A stretch of DNA of 64,000 nt from Methanomicrobiaceae archaeon (GTDB taxonomy: Archaea; Halobacteriota; Methanomicrobia; Methanomicrobiales; Methanomicrobiaceae): the NCBI GenBank assembly GCA_029762625.1, contig JARVGI010000008.1, positions 39,765-103,764 on the forward strand. Direction: 5' to 3'. Each line of letters begins with the position of its first letter. Within the stretch, counting starts at the first letter, position 1. Positions 1 to 10,953 of the stretch are shown piece by piece. The translations under genes were made by a program, and so were the position numbers. The notes under the pieces are model-generated. The model was not told where the DNA came from and did not search any database. It saw only the letters and a program-made list of their open reading frames with translations.

Positions 1-565
1 CCTCGAAGACCCGGGAGAGGGTAGCGACCTCCCGCTCCATGAGCAGGCCCGCGGCGGAGCGCATGGCGAGCGGCAGGCCGACGATGGTGGGCTGCGAGCG
101 GTGGGCGGTGCCGAATGCGTCGTTGACGAAGATATCCCCGAGTGCGGCGAGCTTTTTGACGATATGCGTGGTGCGGGCGTCCTCCGGTTTTAATTTGAGG
201 TTTTCCTCCGCATTGAACCGCACATTCTCCAGCATGAGCACCTCGCCGTACCCAAGATCCCTGATCGCGTCGCGGGCGCAGCGGCCGAAGATGTCGTCGA
301 TGTAGTGGACGTTGCGGCCGAGCATCCGCTGCAGTTTTGCCGCATGGGCTTCGAGCGTGGTGAAATCTTTCTTTCCCGGGCGGCTCTGGTGGGTGAGGAT
401 CACGCACTTCGCGTCGTCGAGCGCCTCGATGGTAGGCAGGTGCTCCCTGAACCGTTTGTCATCCAGAATAAGGTTGGATGCGGGATCGATGGGTGAGTTG
501 AAGTCGACACGAACCAGCACCGTCCTGTGGGACGGCTCCACATCTTGTAGTGTTGCAAATACCAT
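1..565 (-). CDS. pgk: Phosphoglycerate kinase, N-terminal part (cut by window edge)
   Basis: Carries phosphate between 1,3-bisphosphoglycerate and ADP in glycolysis/gluconeogenesis, in the cytoplasm. About 188 N-terminal residues are present; the C-terminal nucleotide domain lies beyond the left edge. The start ATG at 565-563 opens MVFATLQDVEPSHRTVLVRV, followed by the RVDFNSP substrate loop. Further on are the basic/aromatic stretch HQSRPGKKDF, the LMLENVRFN motif and FVNDAFGTAHR, all typical of archaeal PGK. It follows the ATP synthase operon on the same strand, separated by about 200 bases and a T-run, so it probably has its own promoter. Confidence 0.93.
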   Translation of the reverse strand, partial: MVFATLQDVEPSHRTVLVRVDFNSPIDPASNLILDDKRFREHLPTIEALDDAKCVILTHQSRPGKKDFTTLEAHAAKLQRMLGRNVHYIDDIFGRCARDAIRDLGYGEVLMLENVRFNAEENLKLKPEDARTTHIVKKLAALGDIFVNDAFGTAHRSQPTIVGLPLAMRSAAGLLMEREVATLSRVFE

Positions 566-769
566 TGAGACCAGCCTGCCGCAGCGCGATTTTGTTCTTC
601 TCCAGTAGATGCGATGGGGCACAGAAAAAGATTATTGCTTTCCAGAGAGGCCGGAAGGCAGGAGCGGCACATGCGGTACACGGGAATCACCCCTGTGCGA
701 CGGTATTTCCCAAAAATTGCCCGGTCTTCGGAGCATGACAGGTATCCCTGCAGCAGGGGCCGGGGGTGG

Positions 770-776
770 AAAAAAA
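770..776 (-). terminator. Oligo-T terminator after the ATP synthase operon
   Basis: A run of seven T on the minus strand begins three bases after the atpD stop codon. Archaeal RNA polymerase terminates at such T-tracts, so this is a reasonable end for the nine-gene operon. Prediction from base composition only. Confidence 0.5.
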
Positions 777-779
777 GGT

Positions 780-1406
780 TCAGGCGTTTTTCGCCTTGAT
801 CTTTTTTAAGCGGACGAGTTCGTCCCGTTCCATCTCGTCGAGCCGCATCTTGATGAAGTCGCCGGCCTCTTTGAGCTCGGGGATGACCTTGAACTCCAGA
901 GCGTTCACCCGGCGCTTGGTGGACTCGATCTCGTCGAGCAGCCGCTTCATGGTGGTCTCCATTTGCGCGGCATTGATGATGGCGTCGACGAGCTCCTCGA
1001 AGGCCGTTGCGGTCTCGTCGATGACCGAGGTGGTGCCGAGCACCCCGTAGCCGCGCTCGGCGAGGGTCTTTCGCACCGCCTGCGACTCGATGTCGGGCAC
1101 CACGACGCCCATAATATTCTTTTTCTTGAGATCGAGGGTGGGGGATTCCTTGACTGCCATGGCAGCCGCCTTCACCCCGATCGCCCCCTCCACGGTGTTG
1201 GCAAGGGCGACCATTTCGAATGCCCGGTCGTACTTCTCCAGCATCTCGCCGCGGATCTCTTTGGCATCCTCAAGCACCTTGAAGAACTCCAGGATCAGCC
1301 CATCGCGCTTCATCTTGAGAATGTTGTAGCCTCGCTCGGAGAGCTTGATCTTCTTTTTGAGGTTGATCAGTTCCGAGCGGGTCGGCTTTACATCTGTCAG
1401 CGCCAT
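780..1406 (-). CDS. atpD: A-type ATP synthase subunit D (central stalk)
   Basis: Central rotor stalk subunit linking the A3B3 catalytic head to the membrane ring. The 208 residues match the family length. The protein is a predicted long helical hairpin: an N-terminal helix (TRSELINLKKKIKLSERG) and a C-terminal helix (TKRRVNALEFKVIPEL) flank a small beta region near residues 90-130. It is the last gene of the operon, starting six bases after the atpB stop. Confidence 0.96.
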   Translation of the reverse strand: MALTDVKPTRSELINLKKKIKLSERGYNILKMKRDGLILEFFKVLEDAKEIRGEMLEKYDRAFEMVALANTVEGAIGVKAAAMAVKESPTLDLKKKNIMGVVVPDIESQAVRKTLAERGYGVLGTTSVIDETATAFEELVDAIINAAQMETTMKRLLDEIESTKRRVNALEFKVIPELKEAGDFIKMRLDEMERDELVRLKKIKAKNA

Positions 1407-1412
1407 GGATCC

Positions 1413-2852
<1,440 letters not shown>

Positions 2853-2857
2853 GGTTC

Positions 2858-4603
2858 TCAGGCCTCCTTGAGTGCGGTGAATTCGGCTTCCATCTGCGCG
2901 TAGATCTTTTCAAGCAGCACATTGTAGTCCTTCTCGAACTTCACCTGCGGCAGATCGTTCTTCGCCTTGATGGCGACGATCTGCGAGGTGAGCACCCCTG
3001 CCCGCTGGGCGGCGGACGCCCGGTCGGCGTAGGTCTTGATGGCCTTGAGCATGTCGTACTGCTTTGCCATGGAACAGTAAGTGTCCACGGGATCGAAGGC
3101 GTTCTGCTGCAAAAAGACCTCGCGGATGAGGCGGGCGACCTCGATGGTCACCTGCTCCTCTTCGGGCAGGGCATCGGATCCCACCAGCTGCACGATCTCC
3201 TGCAGCTCGGATTCCTTCTGGAGCACCTCCATCGCCCACGCCCGGATCCGGTTCCACTCGGGGTTGACGTTCTCGTCGTACCAGTCGTGGAGCGAGTCGA
3301 GGTAGAGCGAGTAGGAGTTCAGCCAGTTGATTGCCGGAAAGTGGCGGCGCTGGGCCAGCTTGGCGTCCAGTGCCCAGAACACCTTGACGATGCGCAGGGT
3401 GTTCTGCGTGACCGGCTCGGAGAAATCGCCGCCCGGCGGCGAGACCGCCCCGATCACCGTGACCGAGCCCATGTCCTGGTTCAGCGTCTCCACGCGTCCC
3501 GCACGCTCGTAGAACTCCGAGAGGCGTGCCGCCAGGTACGCGGGGTACCCCTCTTCGCCGGGCATCTCCTCGAGGCGGGAGGAGATCTCGCGCATCGCTT
3601 CCGCCCACCGGGAGGTGGAGTCCGCCATGAGCGAGACATCGTAGCCCATGTCACGGAAGTACTCGGCGATGGTGATCCCGGTGTACACCGACGCCTCTCG
3701 TGCCGCCACCGGCATGTTGGAGGTGTTGGCGATGAGCACGGTGCGCTCCATGAGCGGTTTGCCCGTCCTCGGGTCCTCCAGCTCCGGGAACTCGGTCAGC
3801 ACCTCGGTCATCTCGTTGCCGCGCTCGCCGCAGCCGATATAGACCACGATCTCCGCATCGGACCACTTCGCCAGCGCCTGCTGGGTGACCGTCTTTCCGC
3901 TGCCGAACGGCCCGGGGATGGCCGCCGTACCGCCTTTGGCGATGGGGAAGAGGCCATCTAAGATACGCTGCCCGGTGATCAGCGGGATGTCCGGGTTCTT
4001 CTTCTCGGTCACCGGGCGGGGCACGCGGACCGGCCACTTCTGCATCATGGTCAGCTCGGTGCCGTCCTCGAGCACGCAGACGGTCTCCTCGACCGTGAAG
4101 CTGCCGGTCCTGATCTCCCTGATCACGCCGCCTTTGAGATTCGGCGGGACCATGATCCGGTGTACGATGTTTGTCTCCTGCACTTCACCGATGATGGTTC
4201 CTGGCCCGACCGTATCCCCCGCCTTCTTGACGGGGACGAACTCCCACTTCTTCTCGTGGGAGAGACCCGGTGCGGTAACGCCCCGCTCGATAAAGTCGCC
4301 CATTTTTTCCACGAGCACCTCGAGCGGCCGCTGAATACCGTCGTAGATACTTGTCAGCAGGCCGGGGCCGAGTTCCACTGCCAGCGAAAGTCCCGTGTTT
4401 TCCACGGGCTCGCCGGGACGGATGCCGGCTGTGTCCTCATAGACCTGGATGATAATGTTCTCACCCTGGATCTTGATGACCTCTCCCATCAGCTGCTCAT
4501 GGCCGACCTTCACCACATCGTACATGTGGGCATCAAGATCGACCGCAGTGACCACGGGTCCGGCAATCCGCTTAAGAATTCCCTTTGTTCGTGTTACTTC
4601 CAC
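2858..4603 (-). CDS. atpA: A-type ATP synthase subunit A (catalytic)
   Basis: Catalytic subunit that makes ATP from ADP and phosphate in the A3B3 head; 581 residues. The Walker A motif GPFGSGKT lies near residues 231-238. The A-type non-homologous insert occupies roughly residues 115-190, and the GERGNEM and [29 protein letters not shown] segments are conserved. The start overlaps the end of atpF by 10 bases, implying translational coupling. Confidence 0.98.
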   Translation of the reverse strand: MEVTRTKGILKRIAGPVVTAVDLDAHMYDVVKVGHEQLMGEVIKIQGENIIIQVYEDTAGIRPGEPVENTGLSLAVELGPGLLTSIYDGIQRPLEVLVEKMGDFIERGVTAPGLSHEKKWEFVPVKKAGDTVGPGTIIGEVQETNIVHRIMVPPNLKGGVIREIRTGSFTVEETVCVLEDGTELTMMQKWPVRVPRPVTEKKNPDIPLITGQRILDGLFPIAKGGTAAIPGPFGSGKTVTQQALAKWSDAEIVVYIGCGERGNEMTEVLTEFPELEDPRTGKPLMERTVLIANTSNMPVAAREASVYTGITIAEYFRDMGYDVSLMADSTSRWAEAMREISSRLEEMPGEEGYPAYLAARLSEFYERAGRVETLNQDMGSVTVIGAVSPPGGDFSEPVTQNTLRIVKVFWALDAKLAQRRHFPAINWLNSYSLYLDSLHDWYDENVNPEWNRIRAWAMEVLQKESELQEIVQLVGSDALPEEEQVTIEVARLIREVFLQQNAFDPVDTYCSMAKQYDMLKAIKTYADRASAAQRAGVLTSQIVAIKAKNDLPQVKFEKDYNVLLEKIYAQMEAEFTALKEA

Positions 4604-4896
4604 AGATCAACACCCATTGCTTTAATGATACGCTCTCTCATCGTAATCCCGCCCTCTTCGGCACCGATAGCCACCACCGTCGGCGTCACCGATTCTTCCA
4701 GTGCGATACGGAGCCTGGGGGGAAGGCGCTGCATGTCGCTGCCCTTGATCACGAGAATAGCCACATTCTCGTTTTCGAGAAGCTTCGTCACCACGTCCTT
4801 CAGTTTTTCATCGTCATCCGCGGGATAGGTCATCTGGATCCCCGCAAGCTGGAACCCGATGATAAATTCGCTGTTGCCGACTACCGCAATCTCCAT
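4594..4896 (-). CDS. atpF: A-type ATP synthase subunit F (central stalk)
   Basis: Small Rossmann-like subunit that binds subunit D in the rotor. It has 100 residues, the usual size, opening [20 protein letters not shown]. It starts just after the atpC stop and overlaps atpA by 10 bases. Confidence 0.95.
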   Translation of the reverse strand: MEIAVVGNSEFIIGFQLAGIQMTYPADDDEKLKDVVTKLLENENVAILVIKGSDMQRLPPRLRIALEESVTPTVVAIGAEEGGITMRERIIKAMGVDLWK

Positions 4897-4897
4897 C

Positions 4898-5968
4898 TCA
4901 TATCACCAGATAACTCTGAATGCGCTCGGTGGGCAGGTTCGACTCTTTCCCGCGGGCGAGGGCCCGGAGGTTGATGACTTCAAAGCGCTTTCTCTCCAGG
5001 TAGTCGAGAATCGTTACAATCGAAAAGACATGCCGCTTCGATATCCGTGTCATCTTGTCGAGGCGAAGATGGGTCAGTGCATTTTCGATTGCATGAATGG
5101 GTGCGTCACCCCGGATCTGGTCAATCAGGCCACCGAGTGTTTCAGCCCCGACCCTCTGCTGGAGCGTCTCGATCAATTCATCGGACGCTTCCGCAACGGC
5201 AAGGCGGACCAGTTCATCCGGTTTCACCTCGCCTCCTTCGATGAACATCTCCCTGGCATCCTCGGGGATCGGTCCCTGCCTGAGACGGAACGCCACCTGG
5301 AGATTGCGGATGTCGATTTCCAGCTGGATATACTCGAGGAACGCACGCCCGCCCTTCACGCCCGCTTGTGCGGTCTCGATCAGGTCGGCATAGTAGGCCT
5401 TGTAGAGCTCGTTCTCCATATGTGCGTAGCTTCCCGACTCATGTGCCGCGGGAAACTCCTTTTCGACCACCGGATAGAGCCTTTTCCCCTTCAGTGCCTC
5501 GACCACCCGTTCGGGCGATTCCTCGCCGAGCAGGCGATCGAGGGTGATACGGTCCAGCGATCCCGCCGGGATCAGGATCTCCTTGATCTTGCCCACACGC
5601 ATCCCCTGGCTTTTGCCCCGCAGGATGGTGAGCACGTTCTGGATATCCCAGCTGCGAAGGTAGGTCTGCAGGAAGATCCTCAGTCTGCCAGGGGTGATCG
5701 CCAGGATCTTCTGGTACTCCTTGGCAAGGTTCCACGAAAGGGCGACCTCCACGAGATCGATGCCCGAAAACGATTGCGACAGCTCATCGATTTCCGCTTT
5801 GTACTGGGATTCTTCTATGATGCGGGTAATCTCGGGCAGGCTCATGTTCAGCATCCGGAGGTATTCCTCGCGGGGCAGGAGCTTGGATTTACGCACCCGC
5901 ATGCGGGTGGTGACATAGATGTAGGGGGCAGGGCCGATAGCCGAACCGGCTACGCTAATTGACGTCAT
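4898..5968 (-). CDS. atpC: A-type ATP synthase subunit C (stalk to rotor ring connector)
   Basis: Funnel-shaped, almost wholly helical subunit joining the central stalk to the c-ring; homologous to eukaryotic V-ATPase subunit d. It has 356 residues. The start ATG is preceded by a clear GGAGGGTG ribosome binding site. Position between atpE and atpF fits the canonical operon. Confidence 0.94.
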   Translation of the reverse strand: MTSISVAGSAIGPAPYIYVTTRMRVRKSKLLPREEYLRMLNMSLPEITRIIEESQYKAEIDELSQSFSGIDLVEVALSWNLAKEYQKILAITPGRLRIFLQTYLRSWDIQNVLTILRGKSQGMRVGKIKEILIPAGSLDRITLDRLLGEESPERVVEALKGKRLYPVVEKEFPAAHESGSYAHMENELYKAYYADLIETAQAGVKGGRAFLEYIQLEIDIRNLQVAFRLRQGPIPEDAREMFIEGGEVKPDELVRLAVAEASDELIETLQQRVGAETLGGLIDQIRGDAPIHAIENALTHLRLDKMTRISKRHVFSIVTILDYLERKRFEVINLRALARGKESNLPTERIQSYLVI

Positions 5969-5985
5969 ACACTCACCCTCCCACG

Positions 5986-6564
5986 CTACTGAAAGAGTAT
6001 CTCAGATGCATCCTTCAAGCCGGACTCCCAGACTTCTGCGAGGAAGGTCGAGTAGCTGTAGTCAAGCTGCATTCCGCCGTCCCTGCTTTCCGCAATGATA
6101 CCACCAAGAATGTCGACCGTCCCTGCGAACGTGAACCCGGAGAGTGTCTTGAGGCTGGAGAGCGCATCCTCAACCGCCGGCTTATCGCGCTCGTTGCAGT
6201 AGATGACCCCGCCGGCCAGTTCCGCGGCCGCCCGCTTGCACAGCTCGCGCACCGCCTTTTTGTGAAAAACGTCGGGGAGGGCGGCAACCTGCTCAAGGGC
6301 TGCCGAATACACCTCATCGAGCTTTTCCTTCTGGGCGTTGAGGATCTCGCGCTTCACCGCAAGGTTGGCTGCAGCGTGTTCCTGCCGGAGGATGTACTCG
6401 GTCTGGCGATTGGCATCCTCGTCTGCCGCGATCTTGATTTCATCTGCCTGTTGCTTGGCTTCTGCGAGGATGGCATCAGACTCCGCCTTCCCCGCTCTCC
6501 TGATGGCCTCTGCCTCCTGTTTCGCCTTCTCCCTGATCTCACCGACTACAGCATCAAGTGCCAT
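5986..6564 (-). CDS. atpE: A-type ATP synthase subunit E (peripheral stalk)
   Basis: Forms the peripheral stator stalk with subunit H. The N-terminal ~100 residues are a charged Ala/Glu/Lys-rich coiled coil (EAEAIRRAGKAESDAILAEA) and the C-terminal domain is globular. I chose the second ATG (MALDAVVGE, 192 residues) because GAGGAG sits about seven bases upstream of it; the first ATG, six bases earlier, is too close to that site. Confidence 0.93.
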   Translation of the reverse strand: MALDAVVGEIREKAKQEAEAIRRAGKAESDAILAEAKQQADEIKIAADEDANRQTEYILRQEHAAANLAVKREILNAQKEKLDEVYSAALEQVAALPDVFHKKAVRELCKRAAAELAGGVIYCNERDKPAVEDALSSLKTLSGFTFAGTVDILGGIIAESRDGGMQLDYSYSTFLAEVWESGLKDASEILFQ

Positions 6565-6575
6565 CGTCATTCTCC

Positions 6576-6824
6576 TCAGAACAGCAGCAGAAGTGCGACC
6601 ACGAGACCAAAGATGACAATTGTTTCGGGAATCACCGTCAGGACCAATACAAGACCGAAGATATCCTTATTCTCTGCGGTGGCGCCGACCGCTGCGGTGC
6701 CGATACCGTACTGGGCGATAGCGGTAGCCAGACCTGCCATTCCCACGGCGAGACCTGCACCGATTGCGACGAGTCCTCTTGCCGATGCCTCTGCAACTTC
6801 AACTGACATTGTTTCAACTGCCAT
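6576..6824 (-). CDS. atpK: A-type ATP synthase subunit K (c-ring proteolipid)
   Basis: Membrane rotor-ring subunit that carries the coupling ion. It has 82 residues: a short N-terminal leader, then two transmembrane helices (about residues 18-42 and 54-80). The ion-binding Glu lies in helix 2 (TVIPETIVIFG). Helix 1 carries a Gln in the AIAQYG stretch, a feature also found in sodium-binding c subunits. I cannot decide between H+ and Na+ from this alone. Confidence 0.95.
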   Translation of the reverse strand: MAVETMSVEVAEASARGLVAIGAGLAVGMAGLATAIAQYGIGTAAVGATAENKDIFGLVLVLTVIPETIVIFGLVVALLLLF

Positions 6825-6827
6825 AAT

Positions 6828-8801
6828 TTAATCCTCCGTAAATTTTCTGATCATCCCAAAGGGATCGTATTTTTTTCCTCTTCCAAGGTAGAACTTGGTG
6901 AAAAACTCAACGTAGTGCAAACGAATCGAGTGCAGGCCGCCACCGAGAAGGCCGAGTGCGGTATTCAGGGTGTGGCCGAGCAGGAACACAATAATTCCTG
7001 CGATGATGAAAATAACTCCCATCAGGCTCAAATCTTGCATCGCCGGTTCGATCATCATGCCGATGGCGATGTAATTCACCACCATTGCGATAGCCACAGA
7101 CGAGATCCCCACCGCCGCCAGACGGGCGTAGGAGAGGGTGTGGCTCATCACCGTGGGTAATTCAAGGAGCTCCAGACTGTTTTCCTGCCCGATTGCGACG
7201 ATGCCGACGATCAGCATCACGGCGCCCAGCAGGGTCACGATATTCATGCCCGCAACGATCGGCGAAAGCCCGGTGAACGAGGGCATCAGGGGAAGCTCAA
7301 ACATCGACCAGAGCGCAAACAGGATGCCCCACATCACGAGGATCCACCCGGCCTGGCCGAATACCACTTTGTTCCGGTGTTTTCCAGGCTTGTACATCCT
7401 GCGAGCATTGCGCATGTGGATCAGCCGCCCGAGCGTGATGTGCAGGATACCCGCCCATGCCGAAACCACGAGCATGAGGACGATATCAGGGCCGTGGCCG
7501 TGGGCTTCCGCGCCGATGTTCAGGTGCCGGTTGATGCCGATCGGCTCCCAGGGTAGTGCGAATCCCAGGAACTCGGAATACAGCACACCGAAGATGATAC
7601 TCGAAACACTGGCGTTTCTCAGCACCTTGAGCAGCTTCTCCCCCGCACCACCGGTGATGATCCTGCGGAGACCGAGGCTCATCGCCAGAAGCACCAGACC
7701 GTAACCCACGTCGCCGAGAATAAACCCGAAAAAGATCGGGAAGACAATGGCGATGAGGAGCGTCGGGTCAAGTTCGGTGTACTGGGGCCGCGAATAGACA
7801 TCCATCAGCATTTCGGTCGGTTTCGAAAAATCCGGATTGTCAAATTCGATGGGAACGTTATCATTGACAGGATCAAAGTCCTGTTCGGCGATGTACGCCG
7901 TGCCGTTCGTGACCGAACGCAGGGCAGCGGTCAGGGCCTCGACGTTTTCTGACGGTACCCAGCCTTCTGCCACAAACGTGGTGTCAGTCGTGGCGAACCG
8001 GAGCGGCGCTTCCGCACGCTCCGCCTCTGCCGTGAGGAGCTCGTCACATGCCACCAAAAAAGTCTGATGCTTCTCTTTGCGAGCGTTCACCTGCTCGTCT
8101 ACCTCTTCCATCTCCGCCCGGAGACGGGAAATCTCCTGCGTGTACCATGCAATGCGGTCTTTTGCCAGCCCTTCCTCCCCCGGGACGGGCATCGACTGGA
8201 ACCCGGCCTCGAACAGGAATTGCTCCGCTTCATTGAGTCGTTCGTTGGGGACGATTGCAATAAGAAGGTTTCCGGAAACATCACCGGAAAAATACATCTC
8301 CGCCGGCACGGGGAGCTCCACCTTCGCCGGGATGTGCCCGGCAAGCACCGAAAACTGCTCGTACCCCCGCAGGAGCGAGAGATCCACCTGGACCGGAACA
8401 AACGGTTCCAGTTCCGCGATCTTTGTTTCGCATTCCCGGATGGCACTTTCCAGATGGTTGCGCCGGTCAACGAGATCCGAGACCTCCGCCTCTATCTGCG
8501 GGAGTTCGGCATCTATCCTCGCCGAAAGGGCCGATACGGACTCTTTGCGCTCAGGGACGACATCGGAACGCGCAACACCGAACGCGCTGACGATCGCCCG
8601 GATCCGAAGCAGCTCGGTCGACACCGCACTCGCCTGGGGCAGCGGCATGCCGATCTTTACGCCTTCGTATCCCTCTTCCTCCGTTTCGACGAAATCCTCG
8701 ATATGAAAAACATGATGCCGGTACAGCTCGCGCACGATTCCATCAAGCTGATCCTTTGACGCTACGACGAGCAGCTTGCTCATCGACCGGGTGTTAAACA
8801 T
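6828..8801 (-). CDS. atpI: A-type ATP synthase subunit I (a-subunit, ion channel and stator)
   Basis: Membrane stator subunit forming the ion half-channels; 657 residues. The cytosolic N-terminal half (to about residue 340) holds helical hairpins (EISRLRAEMEEVDEQVNARKEKH). The C-terminal half has seven or eight membrane helices, including the conserved LPTVMSHTLSYARLAAVGISS segment with the essential Arg. The start overlaps the atpH stop by eight bases. Confidence 0.96.
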   Translation of the reverse strand: MFNTRSMSKLLVVASKDQLDGIVRELYRHHVFHIEDFVETEEEGYEGVKIGMPLPQASAVSTELLRIRAIVSAFGVARSDVVPERKESVSALSARIDAELPQIEAEVSDLVDRRNHLESAIRECETKIAELEPFVPVQVDLSLLRGYEQFSVLAGHIPAKVELPVPAEMYFSGDVSGNLLIAIVPNERLNEAEQFLFEAGFQSMPVPGEEGLAKDRIAWYTQEISRLRAEMEEVDEQVNARKEKHQTFLVACDELLTAEAERAEAPLRFATTDTTFVAEGWVPSENVEALTAALRSVTNGTAYIAEQDFDPVNDNVPIEFDNPDFSKPTEMLMDVYSRPQYTELDPTLLIAIVFPIFFGFILGDVGYGLVLLAMSLGLRRIITGGAGEKLLKVLRNASVSSIIFGVLYSEFLGFALPWEPIGINRHLNIGAEAHGHGPDIVLMLVVSAWAGILHITLGRLIHMRNARRMYKPGKHRNKVVFGQAGWILVMWGILFALWSMFELPLMPSFTGLSPIVAGMNIVTLLGAVMLIVGIVAIGQENSLELLELPTVMSHTLSYARLAAVGISSVAIAMVVNYIAIGMMIEPAMQDLSLMGVIFIIAGIIVFLLGHTLNTALGLLGGGLHSIRLHYVEFFTKFYLGRGKKYDPFGMIRKFTED

Positions 8802-9117
8802 CGAGCTTCACCTTGAACTGCGATACAATTCTTTCAACCGCCTTTTCAAGGTTGCTATCTGCGTCAGATCTCATTGCAGCTGCTTTTTTTCTGCCTGCTT
8901 CCATGATCTCGGCGTTTCTGTGCTTCGCCTCCTCACGGGCATCTGCAATGCGCTTGATTTTGTACTCCTCAGCATCGTTACGTGCCCTGGCGATCAGATT
9001 CTCAGCTTCTACATGCGCGGCCGCAATCATGCGGGCCTTTTCTTCTTCCGCAACGCTGATCATCGATCGATACTCTTCTTCTGCTTGTTTGATGCTCTTC
9101 AAGACCTCACTCTTCAT
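8794..9117 (-). CDS. atpH: A-type ATP synthase subunit H (peripheral stalk)
   Basis: Peripheral stalk coiled-coil partner of subunit E; 107 residues, almost entirely charged helix rich in Ala, Glu, Lys and Arg. It is the first gene of the nine-gene operon. A strong GGAGG site lies a few bases upstream of the ATG, and AT-rich TATA-like DNA lies at about 9160-9230. Recognised by composition plus operon position. Confidence 0.9.
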   Translation of the reverse strand: MKSEVLKSIKQAEEEYRSMISVAEEEKARMIAAAHVEAENLIARARNDAEEYKIKRIADAREEAKHRNAEIMEAGRKKAAAMRSDADSNLEKAVERIVSQFKVKLDV

Positions 9118-9198
9118 CCAACCCTCCTCTCACGGCAATAGAATAATTCTGAGAAGGAGAAGTAATAATGGTTATTATTTCCCCTGAACATGATGCAA

Positions 9199-9645
9199 TC
9201 AAAGATATCGATAGGATATATCCTCCGAAGGCAGGGATATCTCCACACCACCGGCGGTTCGGCGAACCTGCGCGCCGTTGAGCTCGTCTGATGCACAGAT
9301 CAGGTGCTGCTCGGGATGCGTCCCCCGCTGGATCCCGCAGGCCAGAAGAATCTCGGGGCCGGCCGAAACCACCATCAGTAGGCGCTTTGAGCCAGGATGG
9401 CCCCGGGGCAGCACCACCAGGGGTGCATGGAAGGTGCGCACCAGCTCGAGGAGCATGCGTGCCTGCTCGACATCGCCCCCTTCCGGCGCGGAGACGACCA
9501 CAAGGTCTCCACGCTCAAGCGTCTGGCAATATTCCTCCTTGCACGTCTCGATGCAGAGGGCAAACGGCTCATGGACTTTTCCGATGAGCAGAAAAGAAGA
9601 GGAGCCCTCGATGAGCAGGGGCTCATCGCCGAGCGGGAGATTCAT
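9199..9645 (-). CDS. Conserved-looking protein of unknown function upstream of the ATP synthase operon
   Basis: 148 residues, no family recognised. A beta-rich N-terminus (PLLIEGSSSFLLIGKVHEP) is followed by two possible alpha/beta units (DLVVVSAPEGGDVEQARMLL; PLVVLPRGHPGSKRLLMVVS). No signal peptide or membrane helix is seen. Its ATG shares bases with the stop of the small zinc-ribbon gene before it (ATGA overlap), so the two are translationally coupled. It lies 81 bases upstream of atpH on the same strand and could be cotranscribed, although atpH seems to have its own promoter. Confidence 0.75.
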   Translation of the reverse strand: MNLPLGDEPLLIEGSSSFLLIGKVHEPFALCIETCKEEYCQTLERGDLVVVSAPEGGDVEQARMLLELVRTFHAPLVVLPRGHPGSKRLLMVVSAGPEILLACGIQRGTHPEQHLICASDELNGAQVRRTAGGVEISLPSEDISYRYL

Positions 9646-9794
9646 TCCTCGGAGACGTTTTCCGACTGGCAGGACGGGCAGATGGGGCGTTTGCTCACGC
9701 TCGTGAACCGCTCGCCGCAGTCATTGCAGCGGTAGTTCTTCCCCTTGACCCGGTCAGCCATCTCCACATCCATCGGTCCACCAACACTGCACAT
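9642..9794 (-). CDS. Small zinc-ribbon protein, 50 residues
   Basis: A short gene beginning ATGTGCAGTGTTGG and ending in an ATGA overlap with the next gene. The product has a treble of paired cysteines: YRCNDCGERF and RPICPSCQSE, spaced like a rubredoxin-type zinc ribbon, plus an N-terminal Cys2. Such ribbons bind one Zn or Fe. The ATGA coupling to the 148-residue gene suggests a joint role. An internal start at MDVEMADRV is possible. Confidence 0.72.
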   Translation of the reverse strand: MCSVGGPMDVEMADRVKGKNYRCNDCGERFTSVSKRPICPSCQSENVSEE

Positions 9795-9874
9795 TGCGCA
9801 TCACCAGATGAGTAGAGGGCGTGCCCGGCAATAAAATCTCTGTTCGGGTCGCCGGGACGCTCCACCACCCTGCC

Positions 9875-9882
9875 AAAAAAAA
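9875..9882 (-). terminator. Oligo-T terminator
   Basis: Eight consecutive T on the minus strand directly after the stop of the secreted-protein gene; a typical archaeal T-tract terminator. Confidence 0.5.
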
Positions 9883-9885
9883 TGA

Positions 9886-10953
9886 TCAGGAGTGTTCGGC
9901 AAGCCACGCGTACCGCATGTTGATCGTCTTGCCCTGCTCCAGTTCGAACTGCTCGACGGCGGTCTTGAAGGTGCCGTCGAAGGTCGTCTCGTAGATGAGG
10001 ATGGACCCTTCCGCGTAGATCTGCAGGGTGACCGGCTGATTATCCGCGTAGCGCTTGTTGATCTCAACGCGGATCTTGTCGGAGGGCGTCACCGTGAAAC
10101 GATCGCCACTATTCGGGCCCCAGTGTACCCTGCGCGTCTCATCGGTATCGGTCATGTAGATGGGGCAGTCGCCGAGATCCTGGCAGGTGCACCCCTCGAA
10201 GCTCATCTCGCCTCCGGCATCGTAGACGACGAAGAAGTCGTTAAGCTTCGCCTGCGTGGTGATCTTGAAGGTCACATCGGTCAATCCGGGGAAGACGTCC
10301 CCGTCGATCTGGGTGAACGGTCCTGCCCGATCGATGGACGGGGGCGGGCGGTAATCTATGCGCATCCCACCCCATTTTTCTTTGAAATCCGTGATGTTGC
10401 CGGGATCGCCACCCGGACCGGGGGTCACCACCTGCTGGAATTTGAAGAGCAGGTCCCGGATACTGGTGCCCTGGAGCGTGAACGTATCCGCCTCGGCTCG
10501 ATAGCCCTCGGGGATGTCGACCGCATCGACCCGGTAGTACCAGAAGTCCTTGTACCAGAACCCGGGCTCCTCTTCAACGACGTTCTCTATCCACCAATCC
10601 TCTCCCTTGTAGGGATAACTCCAATCCCTGCAGCCGGGAAACACGTTCCCGGCGAAGTGGAATACCTCGCCCTGCGTGAGCGAGAAGGTGGTGACGGCCT
10701 CCTCACGGAGCGGACCGTTGTCCTCGATCACCCGGGGAGAGTCCCACCATTTCACCGGCTGGATCACCTTGACCAGCGCGAAATCAAACGACGTCGCATC
10801 GTCCTCCGCCGGGTCGTCGAAGCTTCCCGGCACGTAGATGCCGACGGTGACATCGGGCCACAGCGTGGACGCCGCGACGGGCGGCGCAAAGGCCACAAGT
10901 ACACCGAGGGCACACAGGAGGGCGAACGCATTCTTCTTCGTTCTGTTGTCCAT
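9886..10953 (-). CDS. Secreted protein of unknown family
   Basis: 355 residues from the chosen start. MDNRTKKN followed by a hydrophobic run ending PPVAAS is a good Sec signal peptide (about 29 residues). The mature part is acidic and rich in Trp, Phe, Tyr and Pro (WWDSPRVIEDN; DWWIENVVEEEPGFWYKDFWYYRVD) with a Cys triplet region CTCQDLGDC near residue 260. No C-terminal anchor is evident, so it is probably released or bound noncovalently. I chose the ATG at 10953 because GAGGT lies eight bases upstream; TTG 10968 and ATG 10959 are in frame but badly spaced. It is monocistronic. Function unknown. Confidence 0.72.
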   Translation of the reverse strand: MDNRTKKNAFALLCALGVLVAFAPPVAASTLWPDVTVGIYVPGSFDDPAEDDATSFDFALVKVIQPVKWWDSPRVIEDNGPLREEAVTTFSLTQGEVFHFAGNVFPGCRDWSYPYKGEDWWIENVVEEEPGFWYKDFWYYRVDAVDIPEGYRAEADTFTLQGTSIRDLLFKFQQVVTPGPGGDPGNITDFKEKWGGMRIDYRPPPSIDRAGPFTQIDGDVFPGLTDVTFKITTQAKLNDFFVVYDAGGEMSFEGCTCQDLGDCPIYMTDTDETRRVHWGPNSGDRFTVTPSDKIRVEINKRYADNQPVTLQIYAEGSILIYETTFDGTFKTAVEQFELEQGKTINMRYAWLAEHS

